Below the pieces are notes generated by a model. The model was not told the origin of the DNA and made no database searches. It saw only the letters and a list, made by a program, of their open reading frames with translations. The translations under genes were made by a program, and so were the position numbers. From Eopsaltria australis (lineage: Eukaryota; Chordata; Aves; Passeriformes; Petroicidae): a stretch of DNA of 64,000 nt. Every line of letters starts with the position of its first letter. Positions within the stretch are counted from its first letter, which is position 1. This document shows, piece after piece, positions 23,069 to 35,869 of this stretch. The stretch covers positions 186,001-250,000 of the forward strand of contig JAVTVJ010000777.1 in the NCBI GenBank assembly GCA_034509425.1. Reading direction: 5' to 3'.

Positions 23069-25151
23069 GTGAGTTACATGTCTGTCTTATTACTACTTCA
23101 GTGGAAAACCTTTGTCAATTCTAGGCTGTAAAAATCACAAATATTTGTCCCTGCAACACAATAGCATCTGGCTTCAGTGTTTTTTAATGGAATCCAGATA
23201 CTAATGGCTCATTAGAACATGTCTCAAAAGGCATATTCAGAAATGCAGAATTTCATATTGGATACTGTCTCATTTTCTGCAGCATGCAATATTCAATATG
23301 CATGAACTACTCTGTTTCGATTTGCCACTCAAAATCCACTCATGACTGGGCTCAGACAGGTGAGTCTGTAGGGGGAAAGAGAGAATTCCAAATAGCCCAG
23401 CCTGGCACAGAGTGACTGCACATTATATGACAGGGGAGAAGAGGCTGAACTAGCACAAACCTTTTATACTGGCAAACAGGAGACAAAGTCATGGCATACC
23501 CTGGCTGGACGCCAGGTGCCAACCTGATGGGTCAGGATAAGGACAGAAAGACCACTCAGCAATTCCCCTACAGGTGAAACAGACTAGACTTGGGGAAATT
23601 AATCCATTGCTAATCAAAATGTCATTTTAGGCACCGTTTTTTTACACCCAAATCCAAGAAGGATGTGGAGAAAAGAGAGACAAAGACTACAAGACAATTT
23701 CATCTTCTAGTGAGCTTCAACAACACACCTTACACACAAGAACTTAGAAGTAAATTCCCAATTGTATGCTGTAAGCTCACACACTGTAAGGAAAATGAAA
23801 AGTCAACTTTTAAGTTGCCAGAATATTGACTTATTTTTGTCTCTGGAGGCTGAAGGTTCTGAGTTGTGATATCAAAAGCCTGAGACTGGAAAAAGTTCAG
23901 CACACATGGGAACCAGCAGCTATCCAGGAAGTGCAGTATGTGTGCTACAAAGCAGGCACCTGAAACCCATGTCCTTTGTAATCAGTGGTGTGTGCTTTAC
24001 ACGAGGGAGCCTGAGAATAGAAAGAAGTCTAGCTGAAGTAAACTGAACATGAATCGCATATTATAGGAAGAGATTGATGTGGAAAGAGAAGCAATTGGAA
24101 GAGAAATTAAATTTTTAAAAAATCATGATCCTCAAAGAAAAGGACTAAAATATTTCACCTCACTGAGTCTGTTTGTTGCATTGTGTATATTTGATAAAAG
24201 TTCAATTAGAATTGAAGCACTATGTATCTGCGCCTGTTCAATACAAGTAAGAGAATTTTTCCATTTTTACTATTATTACTTTTCTGAAAATGTTGATTTA
24301 ATTTATATTGTAATACCTGTTTTGATCATTATTCCAAATTAATCCAGAGAAGATAAAAGGAAGAAACAACAGGATGCACTGAAAGTAAATTCAGTTTGTT
24401 CATTGAAGTGACATTTGACATGGAGTTTAGCCATTGCTTTTAGAAAAAAAATTATCATTTTACTCCTGGTGCTTACTCATTTTTTTCAGACTTTATCCAA
24501 GAAATATTTCTGCTGAGTAAGTAAGGACAGGAGCTCACCAATGTAAAAATTAATTCCACTAGATTCAGAACAATTTGGAAAAGAATCATTTACATGCATT
24601 ATTATTGTCTTTCTGTCTATTCCATGAAGTAGAAATGGAAAAAACCACTATGCAAGTAAAGTGTATAAAAGCAAATAATGATAAAATCTTGATTGCTGCA
24701 GAGGAACCTTAAAATCTTCCTAGTCATCATGTCCTGTGTTTGGAAGGGTGCCCTAAACAACTTGAGTGGGACCGGTTTCCAGCTCTGATATATCCAGTTC
24801 TTATATCCCATAAGAATTTTGACTTTATGTTCAGAAGCATGAAGATGTGACCTACAATGTTTATTTCTGTGTGCTCCAAACCCTTAAAATCTCCAGCAAT
24901 AATTGAAATACAAGATTGAGTCCAGTCAGCATACCAGACCAGAGCTATTAATGTGTTATTGTAACTCCTGAATTACAGATTGTTTTCTTTTTAACTGAGA
25001 GGTCTGATGTTTCAGATGAAGGGCTTCTTGTAAAGGACATAAAATTAACGCAGAAATCCGTGGGCACTTTTATTAAGGAAAAACACCAGAGATGTGTTTT
25101 TGTTGCCTGCTAGTCTTATTCTAAGCATTTAGAATTTATTTTCTTTTACAG
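23069..25151 (+). other. Intron with LTR fragment
   Basis: 2.1 kb intron. An avian LTR fragment lies near 23480-23630; the rest is unrecognised. Confidence 0.75.
23480..23630. mobile_element. Avian ERVL-type LTR fragment, diverged
   Basis: The blocks ggctggacgccaggtgcc, ggataaggacagaaag, gaccactcagcaattccc and gaaacagactagacttgggg occur in the order seen in a common bird long-terminal-repeat family. No coding region accompanies it. The edges are uncertain and orientation relative to the original element was not determined. Confidence 0.6.
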
Positions 25152-25187
25152 GGTGATCAAGGTCTACCTGGTTCTGCTGGTCCAAAG
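25152..25187 (+). CDS. COL15A1: COL15A1 exon, collagenous
   Basis: 12 codons, four triplets: GDQGLPGSAGPK. Acceptor cttttacag, donor gtaaca, phase 0/0. One of seven 36-base exons found here, a size typical of duplicated collagen exons. Confidence 0.94.
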
Positions 25188-25329
25188 GTAACAAAAAAGA
25201 CAATGTCTTTACAGAATGACAGTATCACTGTGATACAGCACATAACCGAAAAGGGCTGAGAAATATTAAAGTTTATTACTGTGTGACCTAATGAAATGGA
25301 CAAACCCCGTTTCTCAGTTGGCCAGCACA

Positions 25330-25915
25330 CTTCTCTATGAAGCGTAGTGTAGTTGGGTAACTTTAGTTGGACACCACTCTATCACTCCCCTTCGAAGCAG
25401 GACTGGGGAGAGAGAATAAGATAAAAAACAACTTGTAGGTTGAGATAAGGCAGTGTTTACTAAAGCAAAAAGAAAGTGAAAGTTTGCATGCATGTAAGCA
25501 AAGACAAAAAAAGTTTAATCTCTACTTCCCATCAGTGAGTAATGTTCAGTCACTTCCCAGGAAGCAGTTGCTCGAGAAGGCAAATACTAATTATAAAATA
25601 ACAAATGCTCCCCGTTCCTCCTCCCTGCCTTAGCTTTTATATCTGAGCTGATGTCATATGGTTTGGGATACCCCTTTGGTTAATTTCAGTCAGCTATTTT
25701 AGCCTAGTTGTGTGCCCTCCCAGGATATTTCCCACTCCCAGCCCACTTGATGGGATGAGGGGATGAGAGAATGTTAAAGATATAGCACTGGTGCTATACC
25801 AGTGCTGCTCAGCAGCAGACAAAACACGGGTGTGTTATCAACACCTTTCCAGCAAAGCACAGCACTGTGAGGGCTGCTGTGGGGAGAACAAACTCCAGCT
25901 CAGCCAGAACCAATA
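25330..25915. mobile_element. Avian ERVL-type LTR (solo)
   Basis: Resembles the bird LTR family also seen at 23480: ctctatcactccccttcg, gtaggttgagataaggcag, a middle with ccctcccaggatatttccc, and an end with tgctgctcagcagcagac, gtgttatcaacacctttcc and ctccagctcagccagaacc. No gag, pol or env sequence adjoins it, so it is a solo or partial LTR. Exact edges and target-site duplication were not resolved. Confidence 0.7.
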
Positions 25916-26215
25916 CATGCGAACAGCAGATCGAGAGAGGTGATGTTCCCTCTCTACTCTGCCCTCATGAGAGCTCACCTGGAGAGCTCTGTCCTACTCT
26001 GGGACCCCTGGCACAAGAAAGGCATGCACCTGTTGGAACAAGTCTAGGGGAGGGCCATGTACATGATCAGTGGATGACCTCTTCCTGGAAATGTTCAAGG
26101 CCGGGTTGGATGTGGTTTTGAGCTACCTGGTCTAGTGGAAGGTACCCTTGCCCCTGGCAGAGGGATGGAAACTTGATGAGCTTTCCAACCCAGACTGTTG
26201 TGTGATCCTATAAAT
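25916..26215 (+). mobile_element. CR1 LINE 3' fragment with internal deletion
   Basis: Starts in ORF2 (acagcagatcgagagaggtg), continues with gcacctgttggaacaagtct, then jumps near 26068 to the ORF2 C-terminus (gaaatgttcaaggccgggtt). It ends with the CR1 3' region ctttccaacccagactgttg and tgtgatcctataaat. The 3' end lies 61 bases before the next exon's first base. Confidence 0.88.
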
Positions 26216-26276
26216 CTACTTACTTGCCTCTACTTAGGCATATTCAGTATATCAATAGACTGAATTTTTATCTTAG

Positions 26277-26429
26277 GGAGATACTGGAGTCACTGGATCA
26301 ATAGGCCCCAAAGGAGAAGCTGGCCCTATTGGGTCTCCTGGAAAACCTGGACCACCAGGACCCCCTGGGCCTCCTGGTCCCCCTGGACCTCCTGGACCAC
26401 CAGGACTAAGTTACGGCTTGGGATTTGAG
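26277..26429 (+). CDS. COL15A1: COL15A1 exon, long collagenous run
   Basis: 51 codons, phase 0/0, acceptor tatcttag and donor gtattt. It has 15 unbroken Gly-X-Y triplets, with six GPP-type triplets in a row from the middle, then GLSYGLGFE. Human parallel: [17 protein letters not shown] followed by GLGFE, so the GLGFE end marks the same boundary. The consecutive Pro-Pro triplets should form a very stable helix segment. Confidence 0.96.
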
Positions 26430-29400
26430 GTATTTTTCTATTCTGAAGTTTCTTGTAATTATGGATGTATTTCCTCCAGAGGAAAGACAGTGTGATTGCC
26501 TGTGTGTTTCACAGGTATTTAAGGCTGAATTGATGACAGAGTAATTTGTTCTAGATTGAAATTTATTGACTGTAAATACAGAGACACGATGGTGGTCATT
26601 TCTGACCTCATGGTCTGTTCTACTTAGAAAAAAAAAGTTCTGTTAAAAAGATAAAATTGCAGATGTTACTTATACTATTTCTGAGAAAAGTGCCTTCATC
26701 ACTTAAAAATATGAGATCGGACAAGCTCAAGATGAGTTTTACATATCATTTGAGAACTGCTCATTTGGATAATGTTGCTGTAGCAGAAAGTGGCTTTGCA
26801 GTAAAGAAAGACAAGGGAAGAATACCCAGGTTCAAGACTTAGAGCTGCTGCATTAAAATCTTTGCAAAGAGAGGTCAAGAAATTGTCAATATCAATATTC
26901 ATATTTGTGTCCTGCCTTATTTTTTTTTTCTCCTTTTTTTTCCATTAATTTTTCAATTCTAATTTAACCGTTGGGCTCAGGAAAGTCTTTCCAGAGTTTT
27001 TTGTCATGGAGTATAATGAAGTCTGCATAGTAACTGAGGACAGTCTCATCAGAGAAGTAAGAATATTTGACCAAAACTACTAGCTTTCTGTAGAACTGCT
27101 ACAGTAAAGGGGTGGTGTTTGAAATAAACCAGTTTACTTAGATGTTTCTCTTAGTATTTACCCCACTCTTTTGTATTTTTCTTTTCTTTACTCTACAAAC
27201 ATTTTGAGGTGTCACAGATGTGACCACTAGTGCTTGTTTAGAGACCTAATTTGCTTTCTGATGTCTTCCTAACGAATATTGTACAATATACATTACTGGT
27301 TAATAATCTCACTGATGTCAGTGAATATCAATGGACAAAAATCTCCCTGGCAGTTCAAGGTCTTAACTGCCAGCACTGAAATTGCTAGCGAGGAAGAGCG
27401 TGAAGTCTAAGCATACAAATAGTCATTTGCCTTATCTTAGGCACGCTACAAACGCTGGCACAGAGTCTCCTCTGAATAAATGTCTACTTGTCTCAGAATG
27501 AGTTAAGGGCCACTGGCAAGTCACATCATCATCCCAGGCCTGGTCATAGTTTAAGCCCATAATGATGGCTTCTCTGACTTACAGTCATCTTCTGTGACCT
27601 GTGAGGGCCCATTCTTCAGAGATTCTCCGCTTTTCCCCATTCACAGTACTTGAGTAGAAGACAACACATCCCTATTATGTCACCAAAGAGTTCTCCTGAA
27701 ATTAGGTGCTTAGGCCGAAACTCTGCAACTTTTGATACCTAAGTCTCAGAGGAGCAAACTTAGCAGATGAGCAGGGGAGAGTGAAAGCTGGGAGGCCTCA
27801 GTTTTATGGATGCAGATGCAGAAGGATCTGAGCTCTAACTGCAGTAACAGCATCTTGACTGGATTCATCTTGAACTTTATCTAGTCCAAACAAAATTGGC
27901 ATGATTGCCATTTCTGTGAGAGGAATACTGCTGTAAACAGGCTTGCTAGCTGTAGCTGATCTTTTGGATGCCTACCCCTGCCATCTGTTGAGGCAGCACT
28001 GTGGTCTGCCAGTTTGTTAGGGTGGCACTACCTTTTGGTTGGCAGTCTGTTTATTGCTGTAAGGCTGTTTCTGCAAAACACTCCTGTTAGCACTTGTTAG
28101 CATCTGTGATCAGCTATGTGCAAAAACCAAATGGCATGGTGTTTGCTGGCACTTATGCTTGCCAAAAGAACAGTTTGAGCTGCAGAAGGTACCTGGTAAA
28201 CCCATTAAAAACATGCAGATGTCAAAAGAGATGATGTGTTATATAAAGCAAGCATCAAGCATCAAGCACTCTCTTAAAGGGAAAAACAGACTGGCACAGT
28301 GCAGTCAAGGGAAAGGACCCAGAAACACAGTTTGTGGTTTACCTGAAGCAGTAAAAGTTTGGTTAAACAGGCCAAAGAGAATATGAGGAGGTTTTCTGTT
28401 GGTGTTTGATACACTGATAGCTGACGGAGGAGCAGAATGAAAATCTGAATAACATTCAATCAGCCTCAGGTGAAGTTGCACAGAAAGTCTCTCGCCTTGG
28501 TCCCCCAAAAGGAAGGACCTGATTCCAGCTGTGCATTCCTTCTGCTTCTCTTACACTTGTGGAGTTGGTAGAAAAGGTCAGAAGAGCAAGATTTCCCTTT
28601 TTAAGTGGAGTCGGGTCAGATGATGTTTTCCATACTTTTGGTGTTAAGCTGTCATTCAGTAGTAGCTGAAGGTCATCTAATTGGTATCTTACCCTTTCCC
28701 AGACACCACCTCCTAAGCGCATCATGATGATGCTAAGCTGGGCCATTTCAAGGCACTAACTGGCTGAAAGCTGTCAACCAGGAGTATGGGTCCTCTAAAC
28801 ATGATAAGCAGACACAAGGTCTTGTTGTCACTAGGAGGTGGAGATTCTCCTTTGCTCCTGTTCCTTCTCCCATGTGCAGACATTCCTGGCACATGCCTGC
28901 CCTTCACATGCACTAACATTCAGTATTCCATCAATTCTTCCACAAGCTAATTTAATCTACTAAAATTTTCGAGAACACTCACACACCAAAAGTAACATAT
29001 TTTCTGCCATTTTAGTCATCTAAAGGAAAGTGAGGGGATCCAACACATGATGCTCATGTTGCAAATGAAGGCTGTGTGGACATTAGCAGAGAAGCAAAAC
29101 AAAGAAAGATTAAGATTTTCCCTTTTCAGAAGAAGGAAACAATTACGCCAGCACAGCTGCATATAAAACTGCAGCTAAAAGCAAGTGAATAGTTCCCTGC
29201 TGGCATGGTTCCTCCAGATGTTTTAAAGCACAGTCTGACAAGTTTAGACTAGGCACAAGTCAAGGGATAGGAACATGTCAGGTGCTGGGCCTGGAACAAG
29301 TAATTATGTCAGCCTGCAATTTTATTTCTTTGCTGCTTTGGAACTGGCAGCTCCTGCTTCTGCCATGGATCTGGAATGTCATAAAACAATATAAGCTGGA

Positions 29401-30365
29401 GGGAGCTTGCTGCATTCTGTGTAGTTTCCATTAAAACTACTAAAAAATCTCCATGGGAAGTATGGGGGCTGCTCTCAAGGACTCCCACTACACAGAGACT
29501 TCTTTCTGAAGTCAGCAGAGGCCAATGGAAATGGGCAGTGGGCTGGAGCAGACGGCCAATAATGAAAGTCTTGGGGAACTGAGCTTGCTTAGTCTGGAGA
29601 ACATTTAACCTTCATTTCTGAAAGGTTCCAGTGCCTGAGGTTCCAAAGGCCTAAACAAACTGATTGGAATTCAGTGTCGGCACTGCTTTTGACAGGAAGT
29701 TAGGCCAGGCAGCCTCTGAGAGCCCTTTCAACATAATTAATTCTACAATTTGATGGTGCAATTATTTTTCTGCTCAATTTCAGTAAGCAGTATTTTAGAC
29801 AGGAGTTCAACATTTGACTGTGAGAATTAGGAAGCACCTTTATTGGTGAAAAGTTATTGCTGCTCTTAACAAACTGTTTGCAAGTTCTCCCTGCCATAAA
29901 TCAGTTCTGGTAACCCTTAGTAGTCATTAGTGTTTCTGTATCTGGGTGGCGGGTAAATGCTACACAGAAAAATACTGCTTAAATGTGTGCTCAAACACAC
30001 TACATACTCTATCACTTCTGCCTGATGGTCTTCAGCCTGAAGTGCTGGAGCTATGAGGTCAAGTTGGAAGTTGGCAAGACAGTAAAGACCAGAGTTTCTG
30101 TAAGGAAGTCCAATGTGTTTTTATCACATTTGAGCAGAGACTATCTCCAAAACATCATCCATTTTTCTCAAAAAAAAAAGTTAATGAGGAAAGATAAATA
30201 TATTTGTGTTCAGTATGTTTCCAGTTTTTACAGAACTTCAGAAAAAAGAACAGTTGGGAAAAAAAAAACAGACAAAAAAAACCCCCACCCAAATAAATAA
30301 AACAGAAAAAAAAAACCCCAAAAGATAAATTCTTAAATTCTGTAGCATTTTGTCTCTTTCATTAG
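26430..30365 (+). other. Intron with old CR1 fragment
   Basis: 3.9 kb intron. CR1 at about 29535-29757 and an A/C-rich stretch at 30240-30325 just upstream of the acceptor. Nothing else recognised. Confidence 0.75.
29535..29757 (+). mobile_element. CR1 LINE 3' end, old
   Basis: gaactgagcttgcttagtct and ggagaacattta resemble the CR1 LGLFSLE coding block. The end (gttaggccaggcagcctctg, then gagccctttcaacat, ttctacaatttgatgg) matches a diverged CR1 3' terminus. Confidence 0.6.
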
Positions 30366-30434
30366 GATATGGAAGGATCAGGCAGCATTGACCTGATAAG
30401 TGAATCAAGAATTCCTGGATCAAGGGGACCAAAG
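30366..30434 (+). CDS. COL15A1: COL15A1 exon: Ser-Gly interruption
   Basis: 23 codons, phase 0/0, donor gtaagt. DMEGSGSIDLISESRIPGSR then GPK. Human has DTEGSGSTQLLNEP at this point. EGSGS is a conserved candidate chondroitin sulfate site. Collagen resumes at the last triplet. The acceptor (cattag) has only a modest pyrimidine tract and lies close to an A/C-rich stretch. Confidence 0.93.
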
Positions 30435-32828
30435 GTAAGTAGGTGTTCTGTAATTTGTTGTTGAGTAGTTTGGTTTGCTTTGGAGTTTTTTCAAAACAGA
30501 CATTTCCTCCATTCTGCTTTTTGGAAACACATAGCCCCAGTTAGCTGTAGGTTGAGAGTCACTCCACTGAAATGGATGTCTCTGTCCACTTGCCCTAGAA
30601 TGTCATTAAAATAACTGTGTCCTCCAAACAATCTGAATTGTATTTTTCTGATTCATCATTAGCTAATAATTTTTAGATTCTGCTCTGATGCATTTTTGAG
30701 ATATTAAAGGATGAAATAAGAGTTTTCATGTTATCTAGCTCTCTATTTCTTCTTTTACCCTAATAGATTCCCTTCTTGCATTTGAAGGTTTATCACACAT
30801 ATGAAGATGAAACTGTAATGTTATAGTTTAACAGCCACTTTTAAATTTAAAAGTGTAGAAGCAATGTCACAGACAAAGGGATGTTTTTTTTCTCCTTCCC
30901 TTTGTCTCAGGAGACTTTTTGCTAGTGTGGGCTATTTAAATCATCAAGGAGGGAATATGGGAATATAATGCATTAGTACCTACCAGATATTTGGATTTAT
31001 TGTCATCGTTGACAATAGAAGGCGCTCCAGTGGTTTTGTCTGGCAGCAAAGGAGACAAAGGCATGATCCAGTAGCTGCTTATGAATCTCTGAGGGGCAAC
31101 CGCAAGTATGATGAAGCCAAACTGTTCCTTGTAGTGCCACATGGTGCAGCAAGGGACAGTGGTCACAATTTGCAGCTTGCAATGTTCAGGCTAAGCCTTA
31201 GGAGAAGGCCATTCACTGGGAGGTTGGTGCAGGACTGGGACAATTTGCCCAGGAAGGTTGCAGAAGGTCTGGTCTTGAAGTTATCGAGACTTTGCTGGAC
31301 AGAAACATGACTGCCTGATCTGAAGCTGGTGACAGTTCTACTTAGAGGGGGTGATTGGATTAGATGGCCTCCACAGGCCTGCACTATCCTGTGCCTGTGA
31401 TTCCATGAATCATCAGACACCAACTGAATACTGGAGGCAGGATTGACTTTGAGCAGCTGTTTACTATGTTGGTTTAAAGTACTGGTAATTGTGAGTCACT
31501 GAAGTTGTAGCTGATAGCTTAGAGAACTTTACCCACTCCTATGTCTTTTCCTAGATACTAAAATAGCACCAAAATACAGTTAGAAAAATAAGTATTGAAC
31601 CTGCTACATGAAACAAGGAGATGTCCAAAACCAGGACCAAAACTGAGCATTCTGACCCACCTTAGTCACAGCCTTGCTCTCACATTTGGTTTTATAACAG
31701 GCATTGTTTCCAAGTCACTCAGCTATAAATATTCAAAAAAAAGTCTTGTTGCTGTTGAACAAAATTTCCTGTTACTGCTTAATTACTCTGCATAGTTTGA
31801 GTCAGTATGGAAGGCAGATGAGAAAAAAAGGATAAGAAAAATAAGAATTTTGCTGTAATCATGAAAATGTTTTTGCATACTTACTGTTACTGTATTATGA
31901 GCCATTTACACCTTATCACAACTCCAGTGATCTTTAGATGAAAACAGAGTATCTGCTTCTATGGGGGCTGCAACTCAAAACAGCTGCTAGGAAACAAATT
32001 ACATTTATTGGGGCTATCTTGTATCAGTTGTGATTTTTATAAATCTTTTATCAGAAAGTAGTGGTTGTGTTTTGAAGTAGAAATGTAAAATTATTTTTTC
32101 CAATGGCTCAGCTCTCATTTCCGGGGTTACTATTTTTTTCTTCCACAGATCATTGTAAAGTTTCATTGGTGTTTTCTCATTATTTAGCATTACCATTTAT
32201 TAGTGTCTTCATATTCCAGACAAAGACAATTCAATCACTTTGCTGAATTCCTTTCTCTTCCATTCAACTTTCTAAAATGACCCATAATGAGCTGCTGTCC
32301 ATTTTGCCATCAAAGAGCCATAATTGTTCTTTACAACTGATGTCACCATATAGAGATGAGAGGAATTTGAATTTCCAAATGTTTTTTGAAACAGACATTT
32401 TGGGAAACTGTTTTTAAATCTAGCAAGACTATGTTGCCTCTAAACTGGCAGCACATCTTAATTTTAGCCATGAAAGCAAATTCAAAAAATTGTAAGCAGT
32501 TGAAAGCAATCCCTTGCAACAAATGCACTTGGTTAAATTTATTTTTAATATTTTTAAAAAATATGTACGGTATGCAGTGAAAGCACTGAAATTGTCTTTG
32601 TAAGAAAAGGAAATCTTTAGATCTTTGCAGGATAATATAGAGCAAGGCAGTATTTATCAAAACAATAGCCCTGAAACAATGCTTGCATTTTATTGCTCTC
32701 TGTTAATACTACAAGTCTCCAGCATTGTTTTTGTAACAGTTGTGGTTGTGAGTTAAATTTTTTTCTGAAAAAACTTATTTTTAATAAATTCCTTGTGAAT
32801 TTACCAGTAAATTCAGTGTATTTTATAG
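30435..32828 (+). other. Intron with CR1 fragment
   Basis: 2.4 kb intron. CR1 at about 31060-31410; otherwise AT-rich, nothing recognised. Confidence 0.78.
31060..31410 (+). mobile_element. CR1 LINE 3' end, diverged
   Basis: The region 31195-31340 reads like a diverged CR1 ORF2 C-terminal and 3' segment. The end is clear: gattggattagatggcctcc, acaggcctgcactatcc, tgtgattccatgaat. 5' edge uncertain. Confidence 0.72.
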
Positions 32829-32873
32829 GGTTCTGCAGGAAGACATGGACAGCACGGACCATTAGGTCCAAAG
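32829..32873 (+). CDS. COL15A1: COL15A1 exon, collagenous
   Basis: 15 codons, five triplets: GSAGRHGQHGPLGPK. Acceptor attttatag, donor gtaaaa, phase 0/0. Two His in Y/X positions are unusual. I cannot match this exon to the human protein as recalled. Confidence 0.9.
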
Positions 32874-35239
32874 GTAAAACACTTGAAAGATTACCTATAT
32901 TGCTTTGGCATATAATTTTTATATTCTTTTTTATTTCTATATTCCCAGAATTTGCCTGAACATAATAGCTTTCATGTAAGATCCATATTCTGATAAAGTG
33001 TGGGACAAATTTTGTTCCCATTTACACTGGACATCTATCCAGCATGTGTATTATTAGAATTATTTCACATCCAACAAGAGAAGTAAGTAAATAGTAACTG
33101 AGCTATTACATTCCATGGCATCTTTTTAAAATTTTTTTAGGACATGTGGCAAACTGTCTTTGTTGCTCATTTACACATCATTCTGGTTTTCAAGAGGTTA
33201 CATGTATGCTGTTAAAAGAAGAATCTGCATGAGGAGGCCTTCTGATCCCAAAAAGCGATAGGAAAACGTTCTGGAAGATGCTGGGGGGAAGAAGGGAGGA
33301 GCAATGACTACTTTTCCTTGGTTTTATTTGAGCTTAGAAGTGACTGAATTTTTCCACTTTGATGCTGATACTGGTTGTGCAACCCATGAGGAAAAAATGA
33401 AGAAATGAAAAATCGCAGAAGAAAAGGGCAGATTTGCAGAATGGGTCCTTAGACAGGAAGACGCTTTTCCTGTTTCTACGTAAAGCTCAAGTACCGCTTA
33501 GGTGAATAGTACAGCATGACAACACCTTAAATGTGAAGTTAAAGAAATTTAAAGTCTTTATTGTTCTGGGAAATAACAGTAGCATTGAAAGACCAGTAAA
33601 TGGAAGATGAGAAATGGCAGTGCCCATCCTCTCCCCGTGAAATTTTCACCTGAACTTACACCCAGCACTAATCGCTGACTGCCCATTGCCAGCAATAACT
33701 GCATGCACCTAATTCATGGCACAACAGCCACCAAAGATCTGGTCAGCCCCCTCTGTCTAGAGTCTGTAAGACTCAGCTTCCAGGGCTGAAAAAAGTCCCT
33801 CCATTGGGTACTACTCCTCTTAATGCTGGGGCACATTACTTATGAGTGAAAAAATCACAATTTGTGCAGCACGTGCTGGTGAGTTATACTGCAGTGGACT
33901 GGCAAGAATAGATGTGCTTTCACATGATGCTGATGTGTGCACATGAGTAGGTGCTGAGTCTCCAAGCTGCAAATACATTTCTTGTTCAGAACTTATTCTC
34001 TGCCCTTAGCTAGAAATTTTGTTTCTAAGAAATTCTGCTACACAAAGATTTCAGAAATTGAGGTAGCATGATTCCTAGGATTTAGGAACTGGGCTGGAGC
34101 AGAAAAGATAGTCATAAACTTTGGCCAAGAGACCTCACGATCACCGTGGTTTAATCATGAGTCATTCATCCCCAAGATACAGGAGAAACAGAAAGGAACA
34201 TGCTATTGCCTGACATCTTACAAAACCAAGTACACTACAGCAAAATTAATATAAAGTGGTTATAATACACTATCATTCTCATGGGGATGAATTTTCCACC
34301 CACTTTTCATGATTATAAATGAATTCACTAGGCAACAGTGGCAAAATACAACAACCACCCACTTCCCAAAACCAAGAGCTAATGCATCACGAGGAGTTGA
34401 AGATATAGTTCTGTTTCTGCATCCTTCGTCCTTCAAATACCCCAGACAAGTACGGCTGTCAGAGAAGACCAGCTATAATCAATTTTCTCTCTTTCCCAAC
34501 AAGTAAGCATGGGTCCAAATTCTGCTTTCACTTTTATTATTATGAAAAGCTGTTTTCATTAAAAACAGTCTACAGTCTTCACATACTCTTGAATACAAGA
34601 ACTCCCAAAAAGCAGTAAGTATAAATATAGCATTTGAGGCAATGGCTCATTCATTCCAGTTCATATTCTCTGTCTCCAAAGAAATAAACTAAATTGGATG
34701 CTCTCTGTCTGTTACAAAATTGAGGAACCGTGTCTACTTAGGGCTAAAATCCTGCAGAATCAGTCCCGAGGGTGGAACAGTGCAGTGTTCATTATTTCGC
34801 TTATGGTTTGATGCAGTGCCTGGGTAGGTGGAGAGATCAGCAGTGTGGGGGGACTGCGTGAGCTGTTTTGGAGGAAGATGGTGAGTCCTTTATGGAGGCA
34901 CAAGGTCATGGTTGCAATGGTAGATCTGGGGAATGCCACCATGTGCTGATTTCAGACATCAGAATGAGGGTTCAGGCGTGTGGTTTGGTCAATGCTCAGC
35001 AAAAATAATGAGTCGTGACCACAAAGTCTTTAGATCTGGGTGGCAACCGAGTGGTTAAAATCCCAGAACCAAATCACAAAGGTACGCCAAGCATCACTTT
35101 ACCGAAAATACGCTGTATTTTTACTAATCGTTTTACTCCATTTGGTTCCTTCGTTTTTAAGGGAAGTAACATACATGTTTAAAATCGTTGCAATTACTGC
35201 TCACTTTAATACTTGAGTCCTACTGTGTCTCTGTTTCAG
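32874..35239 (+). other. Intron
   Basis: 2.4 kb intron; no repeat family recognised. Confidence 0.75.
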
Positions 35240-35275
35240 GGAGAAAGAGGCAACATAGGTCCACCAGGTTCAAAG
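35240..35275 (+). CDS. COL15A1: COL15A1 exon, collagenous
   Basis: 12 codons, four triplets: GERGNIGPPGSK. Acceptor ctgtttcag, donor gtggga (G-rich, still GT), phase 0/0. Confidence 0.9.
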
Positions 35276-35796
35276 GTGGGAAGTTCATTTAACTTGATCT
35301 AAAACCTCGGTTGTTTCTTTCCCCTCTTTCCTTTTTTCTCTTAATGTACTTAAGGGATAACGAGCATTTCTTGCTCTGTCAGCATATTAAAGCCCAGGAT
35401 GGCCTCTCTGGGAAAACAAACCCCTTTCTCTGGTGAATTGTGGGTATCAGGAGCCAGTGTAACCTGGTGCTTAAGACTTCTGCTTAAAGATGAGATGGTT
35501 AAAATCTCATCTAAAATTGCACCTAAAAGGTGCATGTCTTGGAAGGTGTCTTGTGGGGTCCTTTACATATTCACCAGAAAAAAAATGAAAATAAGCAAAG
35601 CCCCCACCTATGACACAGGTCTGTGCTACAGTAGTAGGCTCATGCCCATCATTATCCCTGTCTATTCTGCTTTAAACTCCTCTTGAAGCCCACTCCAAAA
35701 CTCCTGTTGCGGACTGTGCTGCTCCTTGCTGATCCCTGTCTGACCTGAGTGTCTTTTGCAGGCATAACCAGCAGAGAGCGCTGATGTGACTTATAG

Positions 35797-35869
35797 AAAA
35801 ATAAAATAAAATAAAATAAAATAAAATAAAATAAAATAAAATAAAATAAAATAAAATAAAATAAAATAA
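35797..35869. repeat. Microsatellite (AAAAT)n
   Basis: About 14.5 perfect copies of the five-base unit aaaat over 73 bases. Likely length-polymorphic. Confidence 0.97.

Larger units (their letters stand above)
25188..26276 (+). other. Intron mostly made of mobile elements
   Basis: 1.1 kb intron. An LTR at about 25330-25915 is followed immediately by a CR1 at 25916-26215. Only about 140 bases after the donor and 61 bases before the acceptor look like original intron. Confidence 0.8.

Noticed and set aside
32617..33021. 134-codon minus-strand open frame
   Set aside because: Covers a real + strand collagen exon (32829-32873) and is antisense shadow; peptide unrecognised.
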